The notes below the pieces were generated by a model, which saw nothing but the letters and a program-made list of their open reading frames with translations, made no database searches and was not told where the DNA came from. The translations under genes were made by a program, and so were the position numbers. A stretch of 10,219 nt of DNA from Bifidobacterium breve (GTDB lineage Bacteria; Actinomycetota; Actinomycetes; UBA12327), in contig CALQPL010000018.1 of assembly GCA_943332445.1 (NCBI GenBank), forward strand, positions 1 through 10,219. The letters are read 5' to 3'. How positions within the stretch are numbered: the stretch's first letter is position 1; every line of letters starts with the position of its first letter. Of this stretch, positions 1-5,957 are shown piece after piece.

Positions 1-20
1 AGGCGATCAATCACACTCAT
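1..20 (-). CDS. Start of a gene running off the left edge (possible ferritin-like/DUF4439 protein)
   Basis: Only the first six codons are in the window, reading MSVIDR from an ATG at 20-18 on the minus strand. The start is supported by a good Shine-Dalgarno, GAGGTGG (plus-strand 25-31), four bases upstream. It is also supported by an ATGA overlap with the stop of the lipoprotein gene before it, which points to translational coupling. The product cannot be identified from six residues. By position (divergent from rimP, directly after a small lipoprotein) it could be the ferritin-like DUF4439 protein that often sits next to rimP in actinobacteria. That is inference from gene order only. Confidence 0.55.
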
Positions 21-448
21 GAAGCCACCTCAACACTGGCCAGAGAAGCATTCGACGCCGCGATGGAGGCCAGTCGTCGCGCAATGCGCGGTGAAGCTCC
101 GATCGCTACCCGGGCACACAGTGCCGCTTGCTTGCGTTGGGCATTGGCAAGTTTCGTCAATGAAGTGATGGGGGCGGGCTCTACGACTTCGGTCGTTGCT
201 CCGGCTGCCAGGAGTGCATCAAGGTGAGCTTGATGAATCACCACTGCTTCGCGAGCGTTGCTCAAGGATTGCGCCCCGGCAAGTAAGGCTGCTTCAGCAA
301 CAAAAACTTGATTAACTCCCGCTTCGTCTACGCGGGGATCGAGGGCGTTGTCGTTACTGCTGCAAGCACTGATCGACAGTCCGCTGACACCCAAAGCCAC
401 ACCCAAACCCAGCCCCGAAAGCACGCCTCGGCGTGAGATGGGGCGCAT
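17..448 (-). CDS. Small Tat-exported lipoprotein, alanine-rich, unknown function
   Basis: This is a complete 143-residue protein. Residues 5-10 (SRRGVL) form a twin-arginine motif. A hydrophobic stretch follows at about 9-28 and then a lipobox, ISAC, with Cys29 as the lipidated residue. It should therefore be exported folded by Tat and anchored on the outer face of the membrane. The mature part (about 115 residues) is alanine-rich and probably helical. It holds one H-x-x-H (His72, His75) in a helix-like context that recalls the ferritin-like helices of proteins encoded beside rimP in other actinobacteria, but a single such motif proves nothing. The start is supported by GAGAGGA (455-461 on the plus strand), six bases upstream. 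Its stop overlaps the next gene by ATGA, so the two are likely one operon, divergent from rimP. I do not recognise a precise function. Confidence 0.75.
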   Translation of the reverse strand: MRPISRRGVLSGLGLGVALGVSGLSISACSSNDNALDPRVDEAGVNQVFVAEAALLAGAQSLSNAREAVVIHQAHLDALLAAGATTEVVEPAPITSLTKLANAQRKQAALCARVAIGASPRIARRLASIAASNASLASVEVAS

Positions 449-488
449 GGGTAGTCCTCTCGCATGTGCAGGTGGGGGAGCAAGGCAG

Positions 489-527
489 TAGCGTCAGGTT
501 AGTGGCAGGGCGTACGCTCTGACTGTA
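489..527. promoter_or_regulatory. Divergent promoter region between the lipoprotein gene and rimP (candidate -10 boxes)
   Basis: The 148-base gap (449-596) must drive transcription both ways. TANNNT boxes suitable as actinobacterial -10 elements are TACGCT (513-518) and TAGCGT (489-494) on the plus strand, and TACAGT (522-527) and TAACCT (496-501) on the minus strand. None has a convincing TTGACA-like -35 at 16-19 bases, so the exact promoters are undecided. The plus-strand and minus-strand candidates lie a few bases apart, so the two promoters may compete. Confidence 0.3.
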
Positions 528-552
528 TTGCGCACGAGAGCACCACAGATTT

Positions 553-577
553 ACAACTGTTTGACCACAACTGGACC
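553..577 (+). repeat. Short direct repeat in the rimP leader
   Basis: ACAACTG occurs at 553-559 and 567-573, 14 bases apart. Each copy is followed by GACC, after a three-base TTT in the first copy and directly in the second. The repeat lies between the candidate promoter and the rimP Shine-Dalgarno. It could be a protein-binding site or chance; nothing else marks it as functional. Confidence 0.3.
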
Positions 578-596
578 CCCTGTCAGGAGAGCTTTG

Positions 597-1118
597 ATGA
601 CCGCATCCGAGGACAGAGTGTGGGCCGTTGTTGAACCCGTGGTCCAAGACCAGGGATATGACCTTGAGGCGCTTTCCGTCATGGCTGCAGGCCGTCGCCG
701 ACTGGTCAAGATCGTGATTGACAGCGATCTGGGCGTTGACCTCGACGATGTGGCGCGGATCAGCAGCGAGGTGTCTCGTGCCCTCGATGACGCCGATGCC
801 ATGGGCGAGACCCCCTACGTCTTGGAAGTCACCTCGCCTGGCGTGGATCGACCCCTGACTCTCGAGCGTCACTGGCGTCGGGCGGCTAGTCGCCTGGTCA
901 AAGTCACCTTGACCGATGGTGAGTCCATCACAGGTCGAGTGGCATCAACGAACGAAACATCTGCGACTTTGGTAAACGACGACGATGCCACCAGTGTGGA
1001 CATCGCCTTTGCCGATGTGGAAAAAGCAGTAGTGCAAATTGAATTCAACCGGTCACGCATCAACGACGAACTCAGCGACGAAATCGATGAGTTTGACGAC
1101 AACGAAGAAGGGCAGTGA
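597..1118 (+). CDS. rimP: Ribosome maturation factor RimP
   Basis: RimP is a cytoplasmic assembly factor needed for maturation of the 30S subunit, where it helps proteins join around S12. The 173-residue product has the family's N-terminal alpha/beta domain (about 5-90). Its signatures are VKIVIDSD (37-44), GVDLDDVARISSEVSRALD (46-64) and VLEVTSPGVDRPLT (75-88). A C-terminal SH3-like barrel follows (about 92-152) with VKVTL, and the protein ends in an acidic tail. The ATG at 597 is chosen because AGGAGA (585-590) lies six bases upstream and because RimP homology begins just after it. The same frame is open back to a TTG at 528, but that extension looks like leader sequence. rimP is followed after one base by nusA, the standard first pair of this operon. 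Confidence 0.95.
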   Translation: MTASEDRVWAVVEPVVQDQGYDLEALSVMAAGRRRLVKIVIDSDLGVDLDDVARISSEVSRALDDADAMGETPYVLEVTSPGVDRPLTLERHWRRAASRLVKVTLTDGESITGRVASTNETSATLVNDDDATSVDIAFADVEKAVVQIEFNRSRINDELSDEIDEFDDNEEGQ

Positions 1119-1119
1119 C

Positions 1120-2133
1120 ATGGATATCGACATGAGCGCGCTGCGCGCACTGGTTACAGAAAAAGAAATCCCCTTTGAAGTCGTGGTTTCGGCTTTGCAG
1201 GCTGCGCTGCTGACGGCTTATCACCACACCGAGGGCTCGTATGCGCATGCTCGCGTCGAGATTGATCAAAAGACGGGTCATGTTTCGGTCTGGGTGCGTG
1301 GCGAAAGCACAGAAGAAGGCGAACTCGCCCCTGAATTTGAGGACACACCTGAAGGTTTTGGCCGTATTGCCGCCGCCACGGCCCGCCAGGTCATCATGCA
1401 GCGCCTGCGCGATGTTGACGATGAGCGATCTTTTGGCGAATGGACAGGTCGCGAAGGCGATGTGGTCTCTGGGGTGATCCAGCAGGGGCGTGACGCGCGC
1501 GATGTGATGATCGACCTCGGCGGCCTTGAAGGGTTGCTCCCGCCGGCCGAACAAGTCCCCGGCGAAAAGTACGTCCACGGTGAGCGTATTAAGTGTTTCG
1601 TTGTTGGCGTGCGCAAGGGACAACGCGGCCCGCAGATCACCTTGTCGCGCACGCACCCAGGCTTAGTGCGCAAACTCTTCGCGTTGGAAATCCCCGAGAT
1701 CGCTGATGGATCCGTAGAACTGGTCGCGATGGCCCGCGAAGCCGGTCACCGCACCAAGGTTGCAGTCCACGCCAAGCGCGAGGGCATCAATGCCAAGGGT
1801 TCGTGCATCGGACCGCTGGGTCAGCGCGTGCGCAACATCATGCACGAATTGCACGGCGAGAAGATCGACATCGTTGATTGGTCCGAAGACCCAGCTGATT
1901 TCGTCAAGCACGCACTCTCACCGGCCAAGGTCTCTAGCGTCGAAGTGATCGACGAACTCGCCCGGGCTGCTCGTGTGATCGTGCCGGACTACCAACTCTC
2001 GCTGGCCATTGGCAAAGAGGGACAAAACGCGCGCCTGGCTGCCCGTCTGACCGGCTGGCGCATTGACATCCGCTCGGACATGGCGCCCGATCAGTCCATC
2101 GGCACCCGCGCAGTACCTGACGCCCTGCAGTAG
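1120..2133 (+). CDS. nusA: Transcription termination/antitermination protein NusA
   Basis: NusA binds RNA polymerase and nascent RNA and modulates pausing, termination and antitermination. The 337-residue product has the N-terminal polymerase-binding domain (about 1-105), an S1 domain (about 111-177, from REGDVVSGVIQQG to PQITLSR), KH1 (about 195-270, with GSCIGPLGQRVRNIM) and KH2 (about 271-320, with LSLAIGKEGQNARLAARL and TGWRIDIR). It stops soon after KH2 and lacks the acidic C-terminal repeats of E. coli NusA, as usual in actinobacteria. The start at 1120 is one base after the rimP stop, has AAGGG (1108-1112) seven bases upstream, and gives MDIDMSALRA, close to the mycobacterial N-terminus. 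The frame is open further upstream inside rimP, but that stretch is not NusA-like. Cotranscription with rimP is very likely. Confidence 0.97.
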   Translation: MDIDMSALRALVTEKEIPFEVVVSALQAALLTAYHHTEGSYAHARVEIDQKTGHVSVWVRGESTEEGELAPEFEDTPEGFGRIAAATARQVIMQRLRDVDDERSFGEWTGREGDVVSGVIQQGRDARDVMIDLGGLEGLLPPAEQVPGEKYVHGERIKCFVVGVRKGQRGPQITLSRTHPGLVRKLFALEIPEIADGSVELVAMAREAGHRTKVAVHAKREGINAKGSCIGPLGQRVRNIMHELHGEKIDIVDWSEDPADFVKHALSPAKVSSVEVIDELARAARVIVPDYQLSLAIGKEGQNARLAARLTGWRIDIRSDMAPDQSIGTRAVPDALQ

Positions 2134-2163
2134 TTGGCGATTGTCGGTGTGACGACCTAGGTT
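2134..2163 (+). promoter_or_regulatory. Candidate promoter for the Clp N-domain gene
   Basis: Immediately after the nusA stop, TTGGCG (2134-2139) and TAGGTT (2158-2163) are 18 bases apart and fit a housekeeping sigma-factor promoter of the actinobacterial type. The predicted start near 2170 would give a leader of about 32 bases holding the Shine-Dalgarno GGGGGA (2191-2196). No terminator hairpin is visible after nusA, so read-through from the rimP promoter is also possible. Confidence 0.4.
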
Positions 2164-2201
2164 CAGCAGTCTTAGGAAGCAACGAATAACGGGGGATCAT
2201 C

Positions 2202-2738
2202 ATGTTGCAACGACTTCGAACGCGATTCCAATCGTGGGTTGCATCTCTCAACCCACCGCCGGAGACTTCCCCCCTTGACGGGCTGGCGATGGAGCTCTAC
2301 ACGGACTCGGCGCGATCCATAGTCAGTCGTGCTGAGGAAATCGCCAAAGAGCATTCCCAGAAAGAAGTCGGCTCCGCATTCATTGTGTTGGCGTTGATTG
2401 ACGCCAATGCTGAAGTGTCAACAGCCATCTTTGATCGGTACGAACTCAATCAAGCGGACCTTCGTTCAAGAATTCTTGAGACGATAGTTTCTGGCGAAGT
2501 GTCGGTTGGTGACGAGGAGGCGTCCGAGAAGATGGCGTTCTCGCCAGGTGCCGTTGAGGTGTTCTACCGTGCAATGAAGGCTGCCTACAAGACGCGTAGT
2601 TACTACATTGGTTCTGAACACTTGGTGCTGGGATTGCTTCATGAACAGCACCAACCTGAACTCAAGCCGTTGCAAGCTGTCGGCTTGTCGGAGGATGCGG
2701 TTCTGCAAACAGTCGTGGAAATGACCACGCGCGACTAA
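2202..2738 (+). CDS. Stand-alone Clp N-terminal (ClpC-N/ClpR) domain protein, ClpC2-like
   Basis: The 178-residue protein consists of little more than a double Clp N-domain. Repeat 1 (about 32-95) opens with YTDSARSIVSRAEEIAKE, like the FTDRARRVVVLAQEEA of ClpC. Repeat 2 (about 111-176) has FSPGAVEVFYRAMKAA and YIGSEHLVLGLLHE, the family's most recognisable motif. There is no AAA+ domain, Walker motif or ClpP loop, so it cannot unfold proteins itself. In repeat 1 the usual IGTEH is changed to VGSAF, so one of the two lobes is altered. Residues 1-30 are a basic, then Pro-rich, non-membrane extension. Known stand-alone relatives include mycobacterial ClpC2, which binds the ClpC1-targeting peptide cyclomarin. 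This protein may likewise act as a decoy, adaptor or sensor for ClpC ligands, which is inference. The ATG at 2202 has GGGGGA five bases upstream. It sits as an apparent insertion between nusA and ylxR. Confidence 0.85.
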   Translation: MLQRLRTRFQSWVASLNPPPETSPLDGLAMELYTDSARSIVSRAEEIAKEHSQKEVGSAFIVLALIDANAEVSTAIFDRYELNQADLRSRILETIVSGEVSVGDEEASEKMAFSPGAVEVFYRAMKAAYKTRSYYIGSEHLVLGLLHEQHQPELKPLQAVGLSEDAVLQTVVEMTTRD

Positions 2739-2763
2739 CTGCGAGGCCACCGATCGCATTTCC

Positions 2764-2811
2764 CTATCGGAGCGAGTCGGGCCAGAAAGACTCGTAGAGC
2801 CTTTCCGATAG
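2764..2811 (+). terminator. Perfect two-stem inverted repeat, possible terminator or structured RNA after the Clp N-domain gene
   Basis: CTATCGGA (2764-2771) pairs perfectly with TCCGATAG (2804-2811). Nested inside, CGAGTC (2773-2778) pairs with GACTCG (2789-2794) around a 10-base loop. The nine bases 2795-2803 form a one-sided bulge. No T-run follows, so this is not a classical intrinsic terminator, but actinobacteria often use hairpins without a U-tract. It starts 25 bases after the Clp N-domain stop and ends well before the ylxR promoter, a sensible place to end that transcript. A protein-binding site or a folded RNA element is also possible. Confidence 0.45.
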
Positions 2812-2887
2812 CCCCAGATTCGCCCAGAGACTAGCCACGAGCGTGCGGAAATGGGCGCGCGCTGACACTGGCTCAGCCTTGGCACGC

Positions 2888-2893
2888 TAGAGT
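2888..2893 (+). promoter_or_regulatory. -10 box of a probable leaderless promoter for ylxR
   Basis: TAGAGT matches the TANNNT -10 element and ends five bases before the ylxR GTG, so transcription should start at or next to the first base of the start codon. No Shine-Dalgarno precedes the GTG. The nearest -35-like sequence is CTGACA (2862-2867), with a long 20-base spacer, so the -10 box is the main evidence. This promoter would let ylxR-infB be expressed apart from rimP-nusA. Confidence 0.5.
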
Positions 2894-2898
2894 CAGGC

Positions 2899-3183
2899 GT
2901 GTCCGAACGCTCCCGTCCCCAGCCCGTGCGCACCTGCTTAGGCTGTCGAGAACGCTCAGATCGCAACACGTTGTTGCGGCTCGTGGTCTCTGGAACCACC
3001 GATTCAATGGATCGGGTCATCCCAGATCCCGCAGGGCACAACCCCGGCCGAGGGGGATGGATTCATCCCACTTGTCTGGACCAGGCCATCCAACGGCGCG
3101 GCTTCAACCGCGCTTTTCGACGACCTGGCCCGTTCGACATCACGGCCGTGGAACAGTTTGTTACAGCACTACCCCCTGCTTAA
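2899..3183 (+). CDS. ylxR: YlxR/RnpM family RNA-binding protein (DUF448)
   Basis: This 94-residue basic protein belongs to the YlxR family, almost always encoded between nusA and infB. The Bacillus subtilis member (RnpM) binds RNA and modulates RNase P; the role in actinobacteria is less clear. Family marks are RTCLGCRER (11-19, with Cys13 and Cys16), the NPGRGGWIHPTC block (48-59, with Cys59), and the downstream basic helix with RRGFNRAFRRPG. The three cysteines are arranged as in other YlxR proteins. The GTG at 2899 is the natural start: it has no Shine-Dalgarno but a TAGAGT box five bases before it, which suggests a leaderless message. The stop overlaps a small CCCCT/AGGGG hairpin. Unlike in most relatives, it is separated from nusA by an extra gene and about 160 bases of spacer. 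Confidence 0.9.
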   Translation: MSERSRPQPVRTCLGCRERSDRNTLLRLVVSGTTDSMDRVIPDPAGHNPGRGGWIHPTCLDQAIQRRGFNRAFRRPGPFDITAVEQFVTALPPA

Positions 3184-3191
3184 GGGGTTGT
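3173..3191 (+). terminator. Weak hairpin at the ylxR stop codon, possible partial terminator
   Basis: CCCCT (3173-3177) and AGGGG (3183-3187) pair across a five-base loop and are followed by TTGT. The stem is only five base pairs and overlaps the TAA stop, so translation of ylxR would disrupt it. At most it gives partial termination between ylxR and infB. Confidence 0.25.
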
Positions 3192-3241
3192 CAGGGAAGA
3201 GCGCAACACCTGTTGCCTTATCGGAAACGAGTCGAGAAGCG

Positions 3242-3284
3242 ATGAGCAATCGATGAACACGCAGCGATGAGTACGTACCCGTAA
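3242..3284 (+). other. Chain of three overlapping mini-ORFs in the infB leader
   Basis: Three tiny reading frames are joined by ATGA overlaps: MSNR-stop (3242-3256), MNTQR-stop (3253-3270) and MSTYP-stop (3267-3284). The hexamer CGATGA occurs at each of the three ATGs, and the nonamer AGCGATGAG is repeated exactly at 3238-3246 and 3263-3271. A weak GAGAAG (3234-3239) precedes the first ATG. The chain ends 48 bases before the infB GTG. The arrangement is certain; a role in controlling infB, or in sensing re-initiation, is speculation. Confidence 0.35.
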
Positions 3285-3316
3285 CGACGGTTCGTGCCCC
3301 TGACCGGGCTCGGACT

Positions 3317-3328
3317 AAGGAGTAGGAG
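3317..3328 (+). promoter_or_regulatory. Tandem Shine-Dalgarno sites that decide the infB start
   Basis: AAGGAG (3317-3322) and AGGAG (3324-3328) lie 10 and 4 bases before the GTG at 3333. They support that GTG over the more upstream GTG at 3294, which has no comparable site. No TANNNT box lies close upstream, so infB is probably transcribed together with ylxR. Confidence 0.7.
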
Positions 3329-3332
3329 AGCA

Positions 3333-5957
3333 GTGGCCAAGGTCCGGGTCTATGAACTAGCCAAAGAGTTAGGCATTGAGAGCAAGGTTCTCGTTGCCAA
3401 ACTGCAAGATATGGGCGAGTTTGTCCGTTCAGCGTCTTCAACCATTGAAGCGCCTGTCATCAAAAAAGTTAAAGAAGCCTTTCCGGCGGAAGCTGCGAGC
3501 GCGAAAGCTGCACCAGCTGCCCCTGCGAAGAAGGCCCCTGCCAAAAAGGCTGCAGCCAAAAAGGCCGCTGAGCCCGAAGGCCCGACAGCTGACGAAATCG
3601 CAGTAGCCACAGCCGCTGCCGCAGCCATGGGCATCACGTCCTTGCCCCCAGAGTTGGCTACCTCTGCTCCCAGCGATGCACCTCGTCCCTCGAGCATGCC
3701 GCCACGTCCGCGACCAGCTGGTCCGCGTCCTGGCAACAACCCCTTTACTTCGCGTGATGCTCCGGCACCGCGACCACCTGCTGCTCGCACTGGCGCATCA
3801 CCAACATCAATGCCTCCTCGTCCTTCTTCTCGTCCCAGCGGCGCTCCTGGTGGAGCACCCGGTGGCGGTTTCGCCGGTCGTGGCGCACCTGCTGGTGGTC
3901 GCGGTGGTGCACCTGCTGGTCGCGGTGGACCCGGCGGCGGCGGAGCTGGCGCTCCTGGCGGCGGCGGATTTGCTGGTCGTCCTGGCGGCGGCGGTGGCGG
4001 CGGAGGCCGTGGAGGACCGCGTGGTGGAAACGCGCGCGGTACAACTGCTGGTGCATTCGGTCGTCCCGGTGGTCGTCCCACTAAGGGTCGCAAGTCCAAG
4101 AAGCAGAGGCGTCAAGAGTTCGACGATCTGCAGGCGCCATCTATTGGTGGCGTGATTGCCCCTCGTGGTTCTGGCGAAACGATCCGCATGACCCGTGGCG
4201 CATCGCTGACTGACTTTGCCGAGAAGATCAATGGCAACCCTGCGTCCTTGGTGCAGATTTTGTTCAACTTGGGCGAAATCATTACGGCAACGCAGTCGGT
4301 TAATGACGAAACCTTGATGTTGTTGGGTGCTGAACTCAACTTCGACGTTGTTGTCGTCTCTCCTGAAGACGAAGACCGCGAATTGCTCGAGTCCTTTGAC
4401 CTTGAATTTGGTGAAGACGAAGGCGATGAGGGCGACTTGTTCGCTCGTCCGCCTGTTGTCACCGTCATGGGTCACGTTGACCACGGTAAGACGCGCTTGC
4501 TTGATGCGATTCGTAACACCGACGTCATTGAAGGCGAAGCCGGTGGCATCACCCAGCACATTGGTGCCTACCAGATCCATCACGGTGCGCGCGCGATCAC
4601 GTTCATTGACACTCCAGGTCACGAAGCCTTCACGGCTATGCGTGCTCGTGGTGCCAAGGTCACCGACATCGCGGTCCTGGTGGTCGCAGCCGATGACGGC
4701 GTAAAGCCACAAACCGTTGAAGCGCTCAACCACGCGTTGGCTGCTGAAGTGCCGATCGTGGTTGCGGTGAACAAGATCGATAAGGAAGGCGCTGACCCAG
4801 CCAAGGTCCGTGGCCAGTTGACCGAATATGGATTGGTTGCCGAGGAATACGGCGGCACGACGATGTTCATTGACGTCTCGGCCAAGCAAGGTTTGGGCAT
4901 TGATGAATTGCTTGAGGCAGTGCTGTTGACTGCTGATGCAGCCCTTGACCTGCGCGCTAACCCGAACCAGGACGCCCAAGGTGTGGCCATTGAAGCTCAC
5001 CTGGACCGCGGTCGAGGTCCTGTCGCGACAGTGTTGATCCAGCGCGGAACCTTGCGCAATGGTGACTCCATCGTTGCTGGTGATGCGTTCGGTCGCGTGC
5101 GCGCGATGATGGACGAGCACGGTGTCTTGGTGGACGAAGCCACGCCATCGCGTCCGGTGCAGGTGCTGGGTCTGACCTCAGTTCCTGGTGCTGGCGACTC
5201 GTTCTTGGTCGTGGAAGAAGACCGCATCGCTCGTCAGATCGCTGAGCGTCGTCAAGCCCGTGAGCGCAATGCTCAACTGGCTCAGTCGCGCGGTCGTCGC
5301 ACCCTCGAAGACTTCCTCAAGCAGATGGAACAGGGCGAGGCACAAGAACTCAAGCTCATCCTCAAGGGTGACGTGTCCGGTTCGGTTGAAGCCCTCGAAG
5401 ACGCCTTGCTCAAGATCGATGTGGGCGACGAAGTCTCCTTGCGCATCATTGACCGCGGCGTCGGTGCCATTACCGAAACCAACGTCATGCTCGCGGCCGC
5501 TTCAGATGCGGTCATCATCGGATTCAACGTGCGACCAGAAGGCAAGACGCGCGAATTGGCCGATCGTGAAGGCATCGACATTCGTTACTACACGGTCATC
5601 TACCAAGCCATCGACGAAGTCGAATCTGCACTCAAGGGCTTGCTCAAGCCAGAGTACGAAGAAGTGCAGTTGGGCACCGCCGAAGTGCGCGAGGTCTACC
5701 GCTCCAGCAAGGCCGGCAACATCGCTGGTTGCTTGGTGCGCTCGGGCCTGATTCGTCGCAACAGCAAGGCTCGCTTGATTCGCGATGGCGCTGTCGTAGC
5801 CGAGAACCTTTCGATCGATTCACTCCGCCGCTTCAAGGACGATGCAACAGAAGTCCGCGACGGCTTTGAGTGCGGTATCGGATTGGGATCGTTCAACGAC
5901 GTCAAGACAGATGACGTCATTGAGACCTACGAAATGCGTGAGAAGGCGAGGGCGTAA
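3333..5957 (+). CDS. infB: Translation initiation factor IF-2
   Basis: IF2 is the GTPase that places initiator fMet-tRNA on the 30S subunit and promotes 50S joining. The 874-residue product starts with an IF2-N domain (about 1-51, KVRVYELAKELG). An Ala/Lys-rich linker (about 52-85) and a Pro/Gly/Arg-rich disordered stretch with four RGG triplets (about 110-250) follow, then a second N-domain (about 280-350). The G domain carries G1 GHVDHGKT (380-387), G2 GGITQHIGA, G3 DTPGH (426-430), G4 NKID (480-483) and G5 SAK (516-518). Domains II and III follow, then the fMet-tRNA-binding C2 domain (about 785-870). All nucleotide-binding motifs are intact. GTG 3333 is chosen for its tandem Shine-Dalgarno and because it gives VAKVRVYELAKEL, as in mycobacteria. 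The stop overlaps rbfA in TAATG. Confidence 0.97.
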   Translation: MAKVRVYELAKELGIESKVLVAKLQDMGEFVRSASSTIEAPVIKKVKEAFPAEAASAKAAPAAPAKKAPAKKAAAKKAAEPEGPTADEIAVATAAAAAMGITSLPPELATSAPSDAPRPSSMPPRPRPAGPRPGNNPFTSRDAPAPRPPAARTGASPTSMPPRPSSRPSGAPGGAPGGGFAGRGAPAGGRGGAPAGRGGPGGGGAGAPGGGGFAGRPGGGGGGGGRGGPRGGNARGTTAGAFGRPGGRPTKGRKSKKQRRQEFDDLQAPSIGGVIAPRGSGETIRMTRGASLTDFAEKINGNPASLVQILFNLGEIITATQSVNDETLMLLGAELNFDVVVVSPEDEDRELLESFDLEFGEDEGDEGDLFARPPVVTVMGHVDHGKTRLLDAIRNTDVIEGEAGGITQHIGAYQIHHGARAITFIDTPGHEAFTAMRARGAKVTDIAVLVVAADDGVKPQTVEALNHALAAEVPIVVAVNKIDKEGADPAKVRGQLTEYGLVAEEYGGTTMFIDVSAKQGLGIDELLEAVLLTADAALDLRANPNQDAQGVAIEAHLDRGRGPVATVLIQRGTLRNGDSIVAGDAFGRVRAMMDEHGVLVDEATPSRPVQVLGLTSVPGAGDSFLVVEEDRIARQIAERRQARERNAQLAQSRGRRTLEDFLKQMEQGEAQELKLILKGDVSGSVEALEDALLKIDVGDEVSLRIIDRGVGAITETNVMLAAASDAVIIGFNVRPEGKTRELADREGIDIRYYTVIYQAIDEVESALKGLLKPEYEEVQLGTAEVREVYRSSKAGNIAGCLVRSGLIRRNSKARLIRDGAVVAENLSIDSLRRFKDDATEVRDGFECGIGLGSFNDVKTDDVIETYEMREKARA
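3840..4070 (+). repeat. infB: Low-complexity Gly/Arg/Pro-rich coding tract inside infB
   Basis: The DNA is an imperfect run of GGT/GGC/GGA glycine codons mixed with CGT and CCT, encoding glycine runs of up to eight residues and four RGG triplets. Such tracts are prone to length change. The skewed codons keep other frames free of stops, which explains long spurious ORFs on both strands here. Confidence 0.7.

Noticed and set aside
528..596. Upstream TTG start extending RimP by 23 residues
   Set aside because: AGGAGA sits six bases before the ATG at 597 and RimP similarity begins there; the extension reads as leader sequence.
354..872. 172-residue minus-strand ORF across the rimP start
   Set aside because: It overlaps rimP, the divergent promoter region and the lipoprotein signal peptide, and shows no domain.
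1039..1119. Longer NusA beginning inside rimP
   Set aside because: The added 27 residues are out-of-frame rimP sequence; the ATG at 1120 gives the family N-terminus and has a Shine-Dalgarno.
2740..2758. TGCGA/TCGCA hairpin just after the Clp N-domain stop
   Set aside because: Five base pairs with a nine-base loop and no T-run; the nearby nested repeat at 2764-2811 is far stronger.
3188..3223. TTGTCA and TTATCG as an infB promoter
   Set aside because: The spacer would be 24 bases and no TANNNT box occurs in the leader.
3294..3332. Upstream GTG start for infB
   Set aside because: It has no ribosome binding site, whereas the GTG at 3333 has two; family N-termini match 3333.
3350..4099. Long proline-rich minus-strand ORF opposite infB
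   Set aside because: It is a mirror of the glycine/alanine/arginine codons of infB, low in complexity and with no recognisable domain.
3807..5120. 437-residue minus-strand ORF opposite infB
   Set aside because: It lies fully opposite the conserved IF2 G domain and has no family features; biased codons of infB keep it open.
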